The notes under the pieces were generated by a model that was not told the DNA's origin, searched no databases, and worked only from the letters and a program-made list of their open reading frames with translations. A program made the translations under genes and the position numbers. Positions 1 to 10,289 of a stretch of 64,000 nucleotides of DNA are shown here, in pieces; position 1 is the stretch's first letter; the number at the start of each line of letters is the position of its first letter. This DNA comes from Lotus japonicus (taxonomy: Eukaryota > Streptophyta > Magnoliopsida > Fabales > Fabaceae): contig NC_080041.1 in assembly GCF_012489685.1 (NCBI RefSeq), positions 27,331,780 to 27,395,779 of the forward strand, given 5' to 3'.

Positions 1-3000
1 GACACGTTCGCTCAACACTCAGGACCGCCCGTAGGGACCATAAACACCATCGCTGGAGGATTTGGCGGTGGAGGCGACACCCACACGGCGCGGAAACGTC
101 ATATTCGTGCAGTTAATTCAGTTCATGAAGTTGCTTTCGGATTCGTGCACCCTGACATAACAATCTCGATGGCAGACTTTGAGGGGATAAAACCTCACAA
201 GGATGACCCAATAGTAGTGCAATTAAGGTTGAATAGTTTCAACGTTAGAAGGGTACTCCTGGATCAGGGAAGTTCAGCTGATATCATCTATGGCGACGCA
301 TTTGACAAGTTGGGACTGACTAACAATGATCTGACTCCATATGCGGGAACCTTGGTGGGTTTTGCAGGAGAGCAAGTAATGGTGCGAGGATTCATTGATC
401 TGGACACAATATTCGGGGAAGATGAGTGCGCAAGGGTTTTGAAGGTAAGGTATCTGGTCCTCCAGGTGGTGGCATCTTATAATGTCATCATTGGGCGAAA
501 TACATTGAATCACCTCTGTGCTGTAATTTCAACAGCCCACTTGGCGGTCAAGTATCCACTAAGCAATGGCAAGGTTGGTAAGCTGAAGGTTGACCAGAAG
601 ATGGCGAGGGAATGTTATAATAATTGCCTCAACCTGTATGGCAAGAAGAGTGCGTTGGTTGGACACAGATGTTATGAAATTGAAACTTCGGATGAAAATC
701 TTGACCCGCGTGGCGAGGGGCGAGTGAACAGGCCCACGCCAATTGAGGAAACAAAGGCGCTAAAGTTTGGCGATCGCACTTTGAAGATTGGGACCAGATT
801 GACGGACGAGCAGGAGACGCGCCTGACAAAGTTACTAGGCGAGAACTTAGATTTGTTTGCTTGGAGCTGCAAGGATATGCCCGGAATTGATCCAAACTTC
901 ATCTGCCATCGATTAGCATTGAATCCAAGTGTCAAGCCAGTTTCACAACTCAGGCGGCGCTTGGGCGGAGACAAGGGAAAAGCGGTTCAACAGGAGGTAG
1001 ACAAGTTGCTGGCGGCAGAATTCATCAGGGAGGTGAAATATCCGATGTGGTTGGCAAACGTTGTGATGGTGAAGAAGGCGAACGGAAAATGGCGAATGTG
1101 CGTGGATTACACAGATTTAAACAAGGCATGCCCAAAGGATTCTTATCCCCTTCCCAGCATTGATGGTCTCGTTGATGGTGCCTCGGGCAACGAACTGCTT
1201 AGCTTGATGGATGCTTACTCTGGTTATCATCAAATCTGCATGCACCCGGCAGACGAGGACAAAACGGCTTTCATGACCGCCAGAGTCAACTATTGCTACC
1301 GCACCATGCCGTTTGGATTAAAGAATGCTGGGGCGACCTACCAAAGATTGATGGATAGGGTTTTTGCTGGGCAGGTTGGGAGAAACATGGAAGTTTATGT
1401 TGATGACATGATCGTTAAATCAGCGCGTGGCTTGGACCATCGTCAAGATCTGGAAGAAGCATTTGGCGAGAAAAGGAAGCACAATATGCGCCTCAACCCG
1501 GAGAAATGCTCTTTTGGTGTTCAGGGCGGCAAGTTTTTAGGCTTCATGATCACGTCCAGAGGAATAAAGATAAACCCAGACAAATGCAAGGCGATTCAGC
1601 AGATGAAAAGCCCCTCTAATGTGAAAGAGGTCCAACGTTTAACAGGGCGAATAACAGCTTTATCTCGATTTCTTCCTAAGTCTGGTGATAGATCCTTCCC
1701 TTTTTTCAAGTGTCTTCGAAAAAATGTTGCATTTGAGTGGATGGCGGAGTGTGAAGAAGCTTTTGTTCGCCTCAAGGAACTCCTATCATCACCGCCAATC
1801 TTGTCAAAACCAATGCAGGGACACCCGCTGCACTTGTATTTTGCTGTGAGTGATAGTGCCCTGAGTTCTGTGATACTGCAGGAAATAGATGGCGAGCAGC
1901 GCATTGTTTATTTTGTTAGCCACACACTCCAGGGCGCAGAGATCAGATACCAGAAAATTGAGAAGGCGGCACTGGCGGTCCTTGTTACCGCCCGGCGGTT
2001 GAGACCTTATTTTCAGAGCTTTCCAGTGAAGGTGCAGACAGATTTTCCCCTGAGACAAGTGTTACAAAATCCGGATTTGTCAGGTAGATTGGTCGCCTGG
2101 TCGGTTGAATTATCTGAATATGGGTTGCAATATGATAAGCGAGGCACAGTTGGCGCACAGTCACTGGCTGATTTTGTGGTAGAGTTGACCCCAGACCTGG
2201 TTGAAAGAGTGGACACCCAGTGGACTCTCTTTGTAGATGGATCCTCCAATAGCAGTGGCAGTGGCGCGGGAGTAACGTTGGAAGGACCAGGAGATCTAGT
2301 ATTGGAGCAATCGCTGAAATTCGAGTTCAAGGCAACAAACAATCAGGCAGAATATGAAGCTCTCATCGCCGGATTGAAGTTGGCGCGTGAAGTAAAGATC
2401 GGAAGGTTATTGATAAGAACAGACTCGCAGTTGGTAGAGAGTCAAGTAAAGGGAACTTTCCAAGTCAAGGACCCCAATCTGATCAAATACCTAGAGCGAG
2501 TGCGATATTTGATGACGCTTTTTCAAGAAGTTGTGGTAGAGTATGTTCCTCGAGCACAAAATCAGCGGGCGGACGCGTTGGCCAAGTTGGCGAGCACATG
2601 GAAGCCCGGCAACAACAAAAGTGTGATTCAGGAAACGCTAGCGTGCCCCAGCATCGAAGGCGAGCTCATGGCATGCGTGAACAGAGGGGCGACGTGGATG
2701 GGGCCCATATTATCTATCTTGGCGGGGGACCCGGCGGAAGTGGAGCAATGCACGAAGGAGCAACGGCGCGAGGCGAGCCACTATACTCTCATTGATGGAC
2801 ATTTGTATCGCCGTGGTTTTTCGACGCCGCTGTTAAAATGTGTACCGCTAGAGAAATATGATGCGATAATGTCTGAGGTGCATGAAGGGGTATGTGCAAG
2901 CCACATCGGAGGGAGGTCTTTGGCCTACAAGGTGTTAAGGGCGGGCTTCTACTGGCCCACCCTCAGGAAGGATTGTATGGACTTTGTGAAGCGGTGCAAA

Positions 3001-3915
3001 AAATGTCAAGTGTTTGCGGATTTGTCCAAGGCACCGCCAAAGGAGCTGGTAACGATGAGCGCCCCATGGCCTTTCGCCATGTGGGGTGTGGACTTGGTAG
3101 GACCATTTCCGACCGCCAGGTCGCAGATGAAGTTTATATTAGTAGCGGTGGACTACTTTACTAAATGGATTGAAGCTGAGCCCCTGGCCAAAATAACCTC
3201 TGCAAAAATAATCAACTTTTACTGGAAGCGTATTGTTTGCAGGTTCGGGATCCCAAGGGCGATCGTATCCAACAACGGGACCCAGTTTTCAAACAACCAA
3301 ACAAGGGAATTTTGCAAGGAAATGGGCATACACATGAGGTTCGCCTCTGTGGAGCATCCGCAAACGAACAGTCAAGTGGAATCTGCAAACAGGGTGATTC
3401 TGCGCGGATTAAAGCGACGGCTTGAGGAAGCCAAGGGAGCCTGGCTGGATGAACTCCCTGTGGTACTCTGGTCGTACAACACCACTGAGCAATCTACTAC
3501 AAGAGAAACTCCCTTTAGAATGACCTATGGGGTAGATGCTATGTTGCTAGTGGAAATTGACAATTTCACATGGCGGACTCAGCCGGATTTTGAAGGGGAG
3601 AATCAAGCCAATATGGCGATGGAGCTGGATCTTTTGTCCGAAACGCGTGACGAGGCGCACATTCGAGAGACGGCGATGAAGCAGCGCGTGGCCGCCAAGT
3701 ACAATAGCAGGGTTCGCCCCCGGGATATGCAAGTTGGCGATCTGGTCTTCAAGTGGCGATCAGGAACCTCAGGAAACAAGCTGACTTCGAACTGGGAAGG
3801 TCCCTACCGCATCGTCAAATTTTTTGGTACAGAGGCCTATCACTTAGAAGAGCTTGATGGAAGGCGACTACCCAGGTCATTCAACGGTTTGAGCCTGCGC
3901 TATTATTACAGTTGA
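1..3915 (+). CDS. Pol polyprotein (protease, RT, dual RNase H, integrase), 5' partial
   Basis: The frame is open from base 1 to a TGA at 3913-3915 with no internal stop; the true start lies upstream. Numbering from the GTG at base 145: aspartic protease with DQGSS near residue 40 (DQG where DTG is usual); RT about 290-460 with the YVDDM catalytic box (bases 1396-1410); Ty3 RNase H about 570-690; a second, archaeal-type RNase H about 690-830, opening with FVDGSS and containing an EYEAL segment; then the integrase zinc finger (H-H-C-C, with KRCKKCQ) and catalytic core. The integrase core keeps GVDLVG and the QVES glutamate, but the usual SDNGTQF reads SNNGTQF, so the second catalytic Asp is Asn (codon 3271-3273). 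The element is therefore probably integration-defective although the frame is intact. It would copy element RNA into DNA in virus-like particles. Confidence 0.93.
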   Translation, partial: DTFAQHSGPPVGTINTIAGGFGGGGDTHTARKRHIRAVNSVHEVAFGFVHPDITISMADFEGIKPHKDDPIVVQLRLNSFNVRRVLLDQGSSADIIYGDAFDKLGLTNNDLTPYAGTLVGFAGEQVMVRGFIDLDTIFGEDECARVLKVRYLVLQVVASYNVIIGRNTLNHLCAVISTAHLAVKYPLSNGKVGKLKVDQKMARECYNNCLNLYGKKSALVGHRCYEIETSDENLDPRGEGRVNRPTPIEETKALKFGDRTLKIGTRLTDEQETRLTKLLGENLDLFAWSCKDMPGIDPNFICHRLALNPSVKPVSQLRRRLGGDKGKAVQQEVDKLLAAEFIREVKYPMWLANVVMVKKANGKWRMCVDYTDLNKACPKDSYPLPSIDGLVDGASGNELLSLMDAYSGYHQICMHPADEDKTAFMTARVNYCYRTMPFGLKNAGATYQRLMDRVFAGQVGRNMEVYVDDMIVKSARGLDHRQDLEEAFGEKRKHNMRLNPEKCSFGVQGGKFLGFMITSRGIKINPDKCKAIQQMKSPSNVKEVQRLTGRITALSRFLPKSGDRSFPFFKCLRKNVAFEWMAECEEAFVRLKELLSSPPILSKPMQGHPLHLYFAVSDSALSSVILQEIDGEQRIVYFVSHTLQGAEIRYQKIEKAALAVLVTARRLRPYFQSFPVKVQTDFPLRQVLQNPDLSGRLVAWSVELSEYGLQYDKRGTVGAQSLADFVVELTPDLVERVDTQWTLFVDGSSNSSGSGAGVTLEGPGDLVLEQSLKFEFKATNNQAEYEALIAGLKLAREVKIGRLLIRTDSQLVESQVKGTFQVKDPNLIKYLERVRYLMTLFQEVVVEYVPRAQNQRADALAKLASTWKPGNNKSVIQETLACPSIEGELMACVNRGATWMGPILSILAGDPAEVEQCTKEQRREASHYTLIDGHLYRRGFSTPLLKCVPLEKYDAIMSEVHEGVCASHIGGRSLAYKVLRAGFYWPTLRKDCMDFVKRCKKCQVFADLSKAPPKELVTMSAPWPFAMWGVDLVGPFPTARSQMKFILVAVDYFTKWIEAEPLAKITSAKIINFYWKRIVCRFGIPRAIVSNNGTQFSNNQTREFCKEMGIHMRFASVEHPQTNSQVESANRVILRGLKRRLEEAKGAWLDELPVVLWSYNTTEQSTTRETPFRMTYGVDAMLLVEIDNFTWRTQPDFEGENQANMAMELDLLSETRDEAHIRETAMKQRVAAKYNSRVRPRDMQVGDLVFKWRSGTSGNKLTSNWEGPYRIVKFFGTEAYHLEELDGRRLPRSFNGLSLRYYYS

Positions 3916-4794
3916 TCGTGGGTGAGAAAGCTGGAAGGGCGCGGAGCTCCAAGGAAGAACTTCTGATGAACAAAGTGAATTCGCCAAAGTTAGATATCTT
4001 CAATTTTTCTAAAAATATCTCCAAACTCTCTAATGTATTGCCATAACAAAAGCGTGCTCTTTTTCTCCGAAAAGAGTTTTTTAACGAGGCGCTCCATCAA
4101 TAAAACGAAAATTCATGAAATTCATGTCCAAAGATTCCAGGGATTCCCTGACGATCGGAATTGCCGATCGATATAAAGAATTACGGCGATCACTAGGTGG
4201 GACAAGCTTGATCCCCAAAGGGGCTTGCTGGAACCCTGAAGGTGGCGGCGATTCCACAAATGGCCTTTGACGCATGGGAATCTCCCCCCGGAAAGTCTGA
4301 TGTGATCGCCGGTCCCGTAAACGATGTGCTGGGTAAGTCTCGCCAGAATACGACGAGCGCCATTAACTAGGCAAAAGTCTTGGGACCCCCAAATGGCCAT
4401 TGGGACCCAAGCATTGTAAGCCCCGAGCGGGCAAAGCCCCGGGCGAAGCCCTCAAGAATAGAGGCCATTTATCCCTTTGTGGAAAATGTTTAAAGTCTTG
4501 ACGGAGGAATGCCAAGCAACAAGCCCTAGTTAAAATTAATGCACGAAATCGTTAGGCGTAATTCAATCACATGACGCGTGAAAAATAGCGCAAGATATAA
4601 GGTCGGCGAATGAATAAGGTGGAAGGCGAGTGCTTGGTCACTCAGGATGTTGAGTATTTTATTACTCCGGTGCGTCGGGGCGTTTAATTATGAAATTCAT
4701 TCTTAAATTTTTTGAACAATAAGAATGCGGCGATTTGCGAAGTGGCGACAAAAGGATTTACGGCGGTAAAAGCTAAGTAAAAATTAAAATTACA
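3916..4794. other. Non-coding spacer between pol and the antisense gene
   Basis: About 880 bp with no convincing coding frame on either strand. The pol gene ends on one side and the convergent antisense gene ends on the other. I saw no repeat or obvious signal in it. Confidence 0.6.
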
Positions 4795-5592
4795 TTATTC
4801 ATTATTTCTTTCTTCTCCTCCTGTTTCTTCTTCTTCTTCTTCAGTTGCGGTCCAGAGGTGTTGGTCAATCAAAGGAGGATCATCAGGACCAACCAGTCCT
4901 TCAGCAGTGATTTCTTTCATTATTCCCATGGCGCTAAAGTCAAAGTCAGGGAACAAGTGTTGAGCCTGGTCCTTGGCGAGGTAAAAGCCACGCTCCCGAT
5001 TGTCATAGGCAATGTCAGCGGCTTACTCCCTCGCCTCAACGGCTTTGGCTCTCTCCACCGCCAGCTCGCCCTCTAGCTCTCAGATCTTCGCAAGATAGGA
5101 AGTGATTTCGGCATCTTTCGCGGCGAGGGCTGCCCCATGCGCCTCGTCCGCCTTCTTGATCTCCTCAGAAGTAGCTCGCATCACCGCCTCCAGATTCGCC
5201 TTCGCCGAAGCCAAAGACTCAGCAGACTTTTCCTCTTGCTCCGCCAACGCCTTTTTCGCTGACCCCAGTTCAGCACGCAACACTTCGAGCTCTGACTCTT
5301 TAGCAGCCAGTGCCTCGCCTCTGGCGGCCAAGTCCTTCTCAGCTTGGTCTTTTTCCTTTTTGCAAGCTTGGAGACTTGCATCGAGGCCATCCGCTTCTTC
5401 CTTCATCAGCTTCAGATGATCCTCCAGTTCGCCGATTTTAATCCCCGCTGTACCAATCAACTTGTCGGCCTGGACTTTTTCTTTGCCCGCTTGGTCCAAC
5501 AATTTATCGAAGCGCTTCTTCCAAGCGGCGGCGTCCTCCTGGTGCTTGGCATTCTCAGCCCTCAATCGTTCAGTTTCAACAGCGGCGGCGTT

Positions 5593-5642
5593 GAAATTGT
5601 CAAACGCGTGGGCGAAGATGCACCCACGCGTTTGACAATTTC
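5593..5642. repeat. Perfect hairpin at repeat joint 1
   Basis: Two 20-bp arms (5593-5612 and 5623-5642) are perfect reverse complements around a 10-bp spacer. The right arm is an inverted copy of the left and fuses the poly-Glu end of one unit to the start of the next. Confidence 0.97.
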
Positions 5643-6410
5643 TTCTTCTTCTTCTTCTTCAGTTGCGGTCCAGAGGTGTTGGTCAATCAAAGGAGGATCA
5701 TCAGGACCAACCAGTCCTTCAGCAGTGATTTCTTTCATTATTCCCATGGCGCTAAAGTCAAAGTCAGGGAACAAGTGTTGAGCCTGGTCCTTGGCGAGGT
5801 AAAAGCCACGCTCCCGATTGTCATAGGCAATGTCAGCGGCTTGCTCCCTCGCCTCAACGGCTTTGGCTCTCTCCACCGCCAGCTCGCCCTCTAGCTCTCT
5901 GATCTTCGCAAGATAGGAAGTGATTTCGGCATCTTTCGCGGCGAGGGCTGCCCCATGCGCCTCGTCCGCCTTCTTGATCTCCTCAGAAGTAGCTCGCATC
6001 ACCGCCTCCAGATCCGCCTTCGCCGAAGCCAAAGACTCAGCAGACTTTTCCTCCTGCTCCGCCAACGCCTTTTTCGCTGACCCCAGTTCAGCGCGCAACA
6101 CTTCGAGCTCTGACTCTTTAGCAGCCAGTGCCTCGCCTCTGGCGGCCAAGTCCTTCTCAGCTTGGTCTTTTTCCTTTTTGCAAGCTTGGAGACTTGCATC
6201 GAGGCCATCCGCTTCTTCCTTCATCAGCTTCAGATGATCCTCCAGTTCGCCGATTTTAATCCCCGCTGTACCAATCAACTTGTCGGCCTGGAATTTTTCT
6301 TTGCCCGCTTGGTCCAACAGTTTATCGAAGCGCTTCTTCCAAGCGGCGGCGTCCTCCTGGTGCTTGGCATTCTCAGCCCTCAACCGTTCAGTTTCAACAG
6401 CGGCGGCGTT

Positions 6411-6460
6411 GAAATTGTCAAACGCGTGGGCGAAGATGCACCCACGCGTTTGACAATTTC
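6411..6460. repeat. Perfect hairpin at repeat joint 2
   Basis: Same structure as joint 1: arms 6411-6430 and 6441-6460 with a 10-bp spacer. Its identity to the other joints implies that one fold-back event was later multiplied. Confidence 0.97.
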
Positions 6461-7222
6461 TTCTTCTTCTTCAGCTGCGGTCCAGAGGTGTTGGTCAATC
6501 AAAGGAGGATCATCAGGACCAACCAGTCCTTCAGCAGTGATTTCTTTCATTATTCCCATGGCGCTAATGTCAAAGTCAGGGAACAAGTGTTGAGCCTGGT
6601 CCTTGGCGAGGTAAAAGCCACGCTCCCGATTGTCATAGGCAATGTCAGCGGCTTGCTCCCTCGCCTCAACGGCTTTGGCTCTCTCCACCGCCAGCTCGCC
6701 CTCTAGCTCTCTGATCTTCGCAAGATAGGAAGTGATTTCGGCATCTTTCGCGGCGAGGGCTGCCCCATGCGCCTCGTCCGCCTTCTTGATCTCCTCAGAA
6801 GTAGCTCGCATCACCGCCTCCAGATCCGCCTTCGCCGAAGCCAAAGACTCAGCAGACTTTTCCTCCTGCTCCGCCAACGCCTTTTTCGCTGACCCCAGTT
6901 CAGCGCGCAACACTTCGAGCTCTGACTCTTTAGCAGCCAGTGCCTCGCCTCTGGCGGCCAAGTCCTTCTCAGCTTGGTCTTTTTCCTTTTTGCAAGCTTG
7001 GAGACTTGCATCGAGGCCATCCGCTTCTTCCTTCATCAGCTTCAGTTGATCCTCCAGTTCGCCGATTTTAATCCCCGCTGTACCAATCAACTTGTCGGCC
7101 TGGACTTTTTCTTTGCCCGCTTGGTCCAACAGTTTATCGAAGCGCTTCTTCCAAGCGGCGGCGTCCTCCTGGTGCTTGGCATTCTCAGCCCTCAACCGTT
7201 CAGTTTCAACAGCAGCGGCGTT

Positions 7223-7272
7223 GAAATTGTCAAACGCGTGGGCGAAGATGCACCCACGCGTTTGACAATTTC
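7223..7272. repeat. Perfect hairpin at repeat joint 3
   Basis: Arms 7223-7242 and 7253-7272 with a 10-bp spacer. The ancestral position at 8038-8075 has only the left arm, followed by CCCAGCGCG, a weak natural match to the arm CGCGTGGG. Confidence 0.97.
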
Positions 7273-9909
7273 TTCTTCTTCTTCTTCAGTTGCGGTCCAG
7301 AGGTGTTGGTCAATCAAAGGAGGATCATCAGGACCAACCAGTCCTTCAGCAGTGATTTCTTTCATTATTCCCATGGCGCTAAAGTCAAAGTCAGGGAACA
7401 AGTGTTGAGCCTGGTCCATGGCGAGGTAAAAGCCACGCTCCCGATTGTCATAGGCAATGTCAGCGGCTTGCTCCCTCGCCTCAACGGCTTTGGCTCTCTC
7501 CACCGCCAGCTCGCCCTCTAGCTCTCTGATCTTCGCAAGATAGGAAGTGATTTCGGCATCTTTCGCGGCGAGGGCTGCCCCATGCGCCTCGTCCGCCTTC
7601 TTGATCTCCTCAGAAGTAGCTCGCATCACCGCCTCCAGATCCGCCTTCGCCGAAGCCAAAGACTCAGCAGACTTTTCCTCCTGCTCCGCCAACGCCTTTT
7701 TCGCTGACCCCAGTTCAGCGCGCAACACTTCGAGCTCTGACTCTTTAGCAGCCAGTGCCTTGCCTCTGGCGGCCAAGTCCTTCTCAGCTTGGTCTTTTTC
7801 CTTTTTGCAAGCTTGGAGACTTGCATCGAGGCCATCCGCTTCTTCCTTCATCAGCTTCAGATGATCCTCCAGTTCGCCGATTTTAATCCCCGCTGTACCA
7901 ATCAACTTGTCGGCCTGGACTTTTTCTTTGCCCGCTTGGTCCAACAGTTTATCGAAGCGCTTCTTCCAAGCGGCGGCGTCCTCCTGGTGATTGGCATTCT
8001 CAGCCCTCAACCGTTCAGTTTCAACAGCGGCGGCGTTGAAATTGTCAAACGCGTGGGCGAAGATGCACCCAGCGCGTAGAAGACAAGCAAGGGTCTCCTC
8101 CTTGGTCTCATTAATACCCCGGCTCAAAACTTCTTTTTCTATGGCGTCACGGTTGAGGCCGGTAAGTAAGAACTCTGAAGGTTCAACGGCGTTGGGAAGC
8201 ATATTGTAGTAGCTAGAAGAGCCGCCCTCGGTGCCGGGAGCTTGCTCGATCCGGGCTGCTTCAAAGGTAGTGGCGGCATCAGGAGGGGGTCTTTCCTCTT
8301 GATGAGGCGGGGGAGACATGGACCGCCCATCATTCGTTGGAAGCGGGCTAGGAGGTGCGACTTGGCGAGGGGGAGACTTGGGGGTTTCTTTTTCTTTTTC
8401 TCTTTCTTTCTCCCCGGCGGGAGCATCGGAAGTCGCGGCAGCGGTTGTGGCGTTGATGGCGGCAAGCTTCTCAACAGCTGAGGGTTGAGAAGTGTTGGTG
8501 GTTGTGCCGGCAGTTGATGACTAGTTAGCAGTTGCGGTTGTGGCGCCTACAGTCGTGGACTTGGCGGCGACAACAGTGGTTGTATCACCGGTAGCGGAAT
8601 GTGGAGCTGTGGCAGTGGCAGACTCGGTGGCCGTGGCGGCGGAAGCTTTGGCGGAGGCTTTGGCAACATTCTTGCCTTTAGACACAGCGGCAGTGGTGGG
8701 TTGAGCGCCGGGGTTGGAGGAGCCGGCGACTGCAGATCCCGGGGCGACAGAGGAGACTTTAACTAATTTCCTCCTCTTGGGGGCTTGGGCGCCCTCGGTT
8801 TGGGTCTCGGCTCCGCCCCGTTTTTTCCCATCGCCCTCAGTGTTGAACTTTGGAGAGAAACGGGTCATTTACCTCTCGCAGGCTTTCAGGAGCTCGACGT
8901 TGGTGAAATTCATATCTTCTACAAGAATAAATAAAAAAGAAAGGGGGTCAGTAGCCACATAAGAGGTAAAAAAAAAAACCGAGAGAGAAATGATGATGAT
9001 AAAAATAAACTATAAGTGACCTAAGTATTTGGGTGTCCTTGAGAGGCGAGCGCCCTCAAGGACTGTTGAGCAGTCAAGGATAGGAAGCGGGGCGAGGAGA
9101 TTCAAAAAGGCTTTGTCGTTGGCAGACAAAGATTCTTCTGAGGGATCGGTAATCCCATTGGGCTTCTCCGTCCAGAAAAGGGGAAAAAGGGCAGTCCCGT
9201 CCCTAAGGGTGAAGGCCTCTGGATAGGCGGGGTGAACCGCCACACGGAAGTATCTCCGGGCAAAGGAGGACTTTGCATTACTTTTATGAGGGTTCAAGCA
9301 CTTACGACCGGCTCGGGCCTTTAAAGAGATCCATCCTCTAATTTTGATGGACTTGGAGTCAACATCGTAGAGGTAGAAGAAGCTGGTGGGAGATGGGGCG
9401 GTGCCAACAGCGGCGCACAAGATTTCAAAGCACCGGATGAAGGCCCAGGCGTTGGGGTGGAGTTGACAAGGAGCCGCGTTGATATCGCGGAGGACGGCTT
9501 GAACGAAGGGCGAAAAGGGAAGCCTGACTCCAAGCTCGCCAAACATATATTCATACGCAAAGAAGAAATGGGATCTCTTTACGTCGCCGTTGATCTTATG
9601 ATGCCAGAGGCTGTCCTCAGCACTGCAGGGCCAGATCCTGAGTTTGGCGTTCATTTCGTCATCGTCAGACAAACCACCAAGGTTGCTCACGAATTCCACG
9701 ATAAGATCACTATCCTGGAAAACGGAGGGTTGGTCTATAGCTTCGTGGGTGGGTGCTCTCTGGACTGGAAGGGGCAGAGTCGCGAAAGTTTTCAGTCGTT
9801 AAGGAGGGATCTCTGGGACCTCTAAACGGAGGTCGCCGGCTGCGGTAGAGTCAGGGTCGCTCCCAGAAGAAGAAGAGGTGTGATTAGGGGAGTTAGGGTT
9901 TGAAGCCAT

Positions 9910-10289
9910 CTTTGACAATGAAATGAGGAAAAGGAAAAGACGAGTAGAGATAAGATGCAGAGATAAGGGAACGAGGACTCACCGGGCAAGGATGTGAAGA
10001 GTGGGTAGCGGAAAGGGTGAAAGGCGACGGCACCAGAGCGGAAGTTGGAAGAGGGAGCTTGGTAAGCGATTAGAGAAGTAAAGAGAGGTCTCGGAAAGGG
10101 ATGATTGTAGGGAAGGAGGGTTTTTATAGGCAAAGGGGGGAAGCTGGAAGGGTGACGCGTGTCGGACGCGTGTGGAAGGTTGGAAGTCATTATGGCTTTT
10201 GGGAGATGGGACGCGTGTGATGGGGAGTTACTGCGCATGATTGGACAGTTATGAGGAGTGAGGTGACGGTTGCGGAGAAAGGGGGAAAC
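9910..10289. other. Probable antisense promoter/leader region up to the 3' LTR
   Basis: Purine-rich on the plus strand. It would hold the 5' leader and promoter of the antisense gene. A purine run ending in GGGGGAAAC just before 10290 could be the polypurine tract that primes plus-strand DNA. The minus-strand open frame here has no recognisable domain. Confidence 0.35.

Larger units (their letters stand above)
4810..8057 (-). repeat. Fourfold tandem repeat, about 815-bp unit, coiled-coil coding
   Basis: Four near-identical units encode the same Ala/Glu/Lys-rich coiled coil on the minus strand. The matching start points lie at 5593, 6411, 7223 and 8038, giving periods of 818, 812 and 815 bp. 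The differences are multiples of three and come from the length of the GAA (poly-Glu) run. The rightmost unit continues into the unique N-terminal part and the leftmost into the unique C-terminus, so these two contain the ancestral ends. A few substitutions separate the copies. Confidence 0.95.
4795..9909 (-). pseudogene. Antisense retrotransposon gene: Transposase_28-like domain plus coiled coil, broken
   Basis: Read on the minus strand. An ATG at 9909 opens a Ser/Asp-rich leader followed by a domain like the plant 'putative gypsy type transposon' family (Transposase_28; WISLKARAG, FARRYFRVA and PLFWTEKP segments) to 9021. A likely intron spans 9020-8919 (GT...TTGTAG), and splicing it keeps the frame. 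Exon 2 is Lys/Ala/Thr-rich, then an Ala/Glu/Lys coiled coil. In-frame stops break it at 9801-9799 (TAA), 8871-8869 (TAA, overlapping a donor-like GTAAAT that could instead be a second intron) and 8523-8521 (TAG). The coiled-coil part is amplified fourfold, and each joint shifts the frame. The last copy has two more stops (TGA 5082-5080, TAA near 5025), and the original terminus (an E-run and a short tail) ends at 4795. Antisense genes after pol are known in Tat-lineage elements; their function is not established. Confidence 0.78.

Noticed and set aside
5102..8079. Several 70-145 codon plus-strand frames repeated with the 815-bp unit
   Set aside because: They are the complement of the coiled-coil coding strand; Ala/Ser-rich runs come from its codon bias and have no domain.
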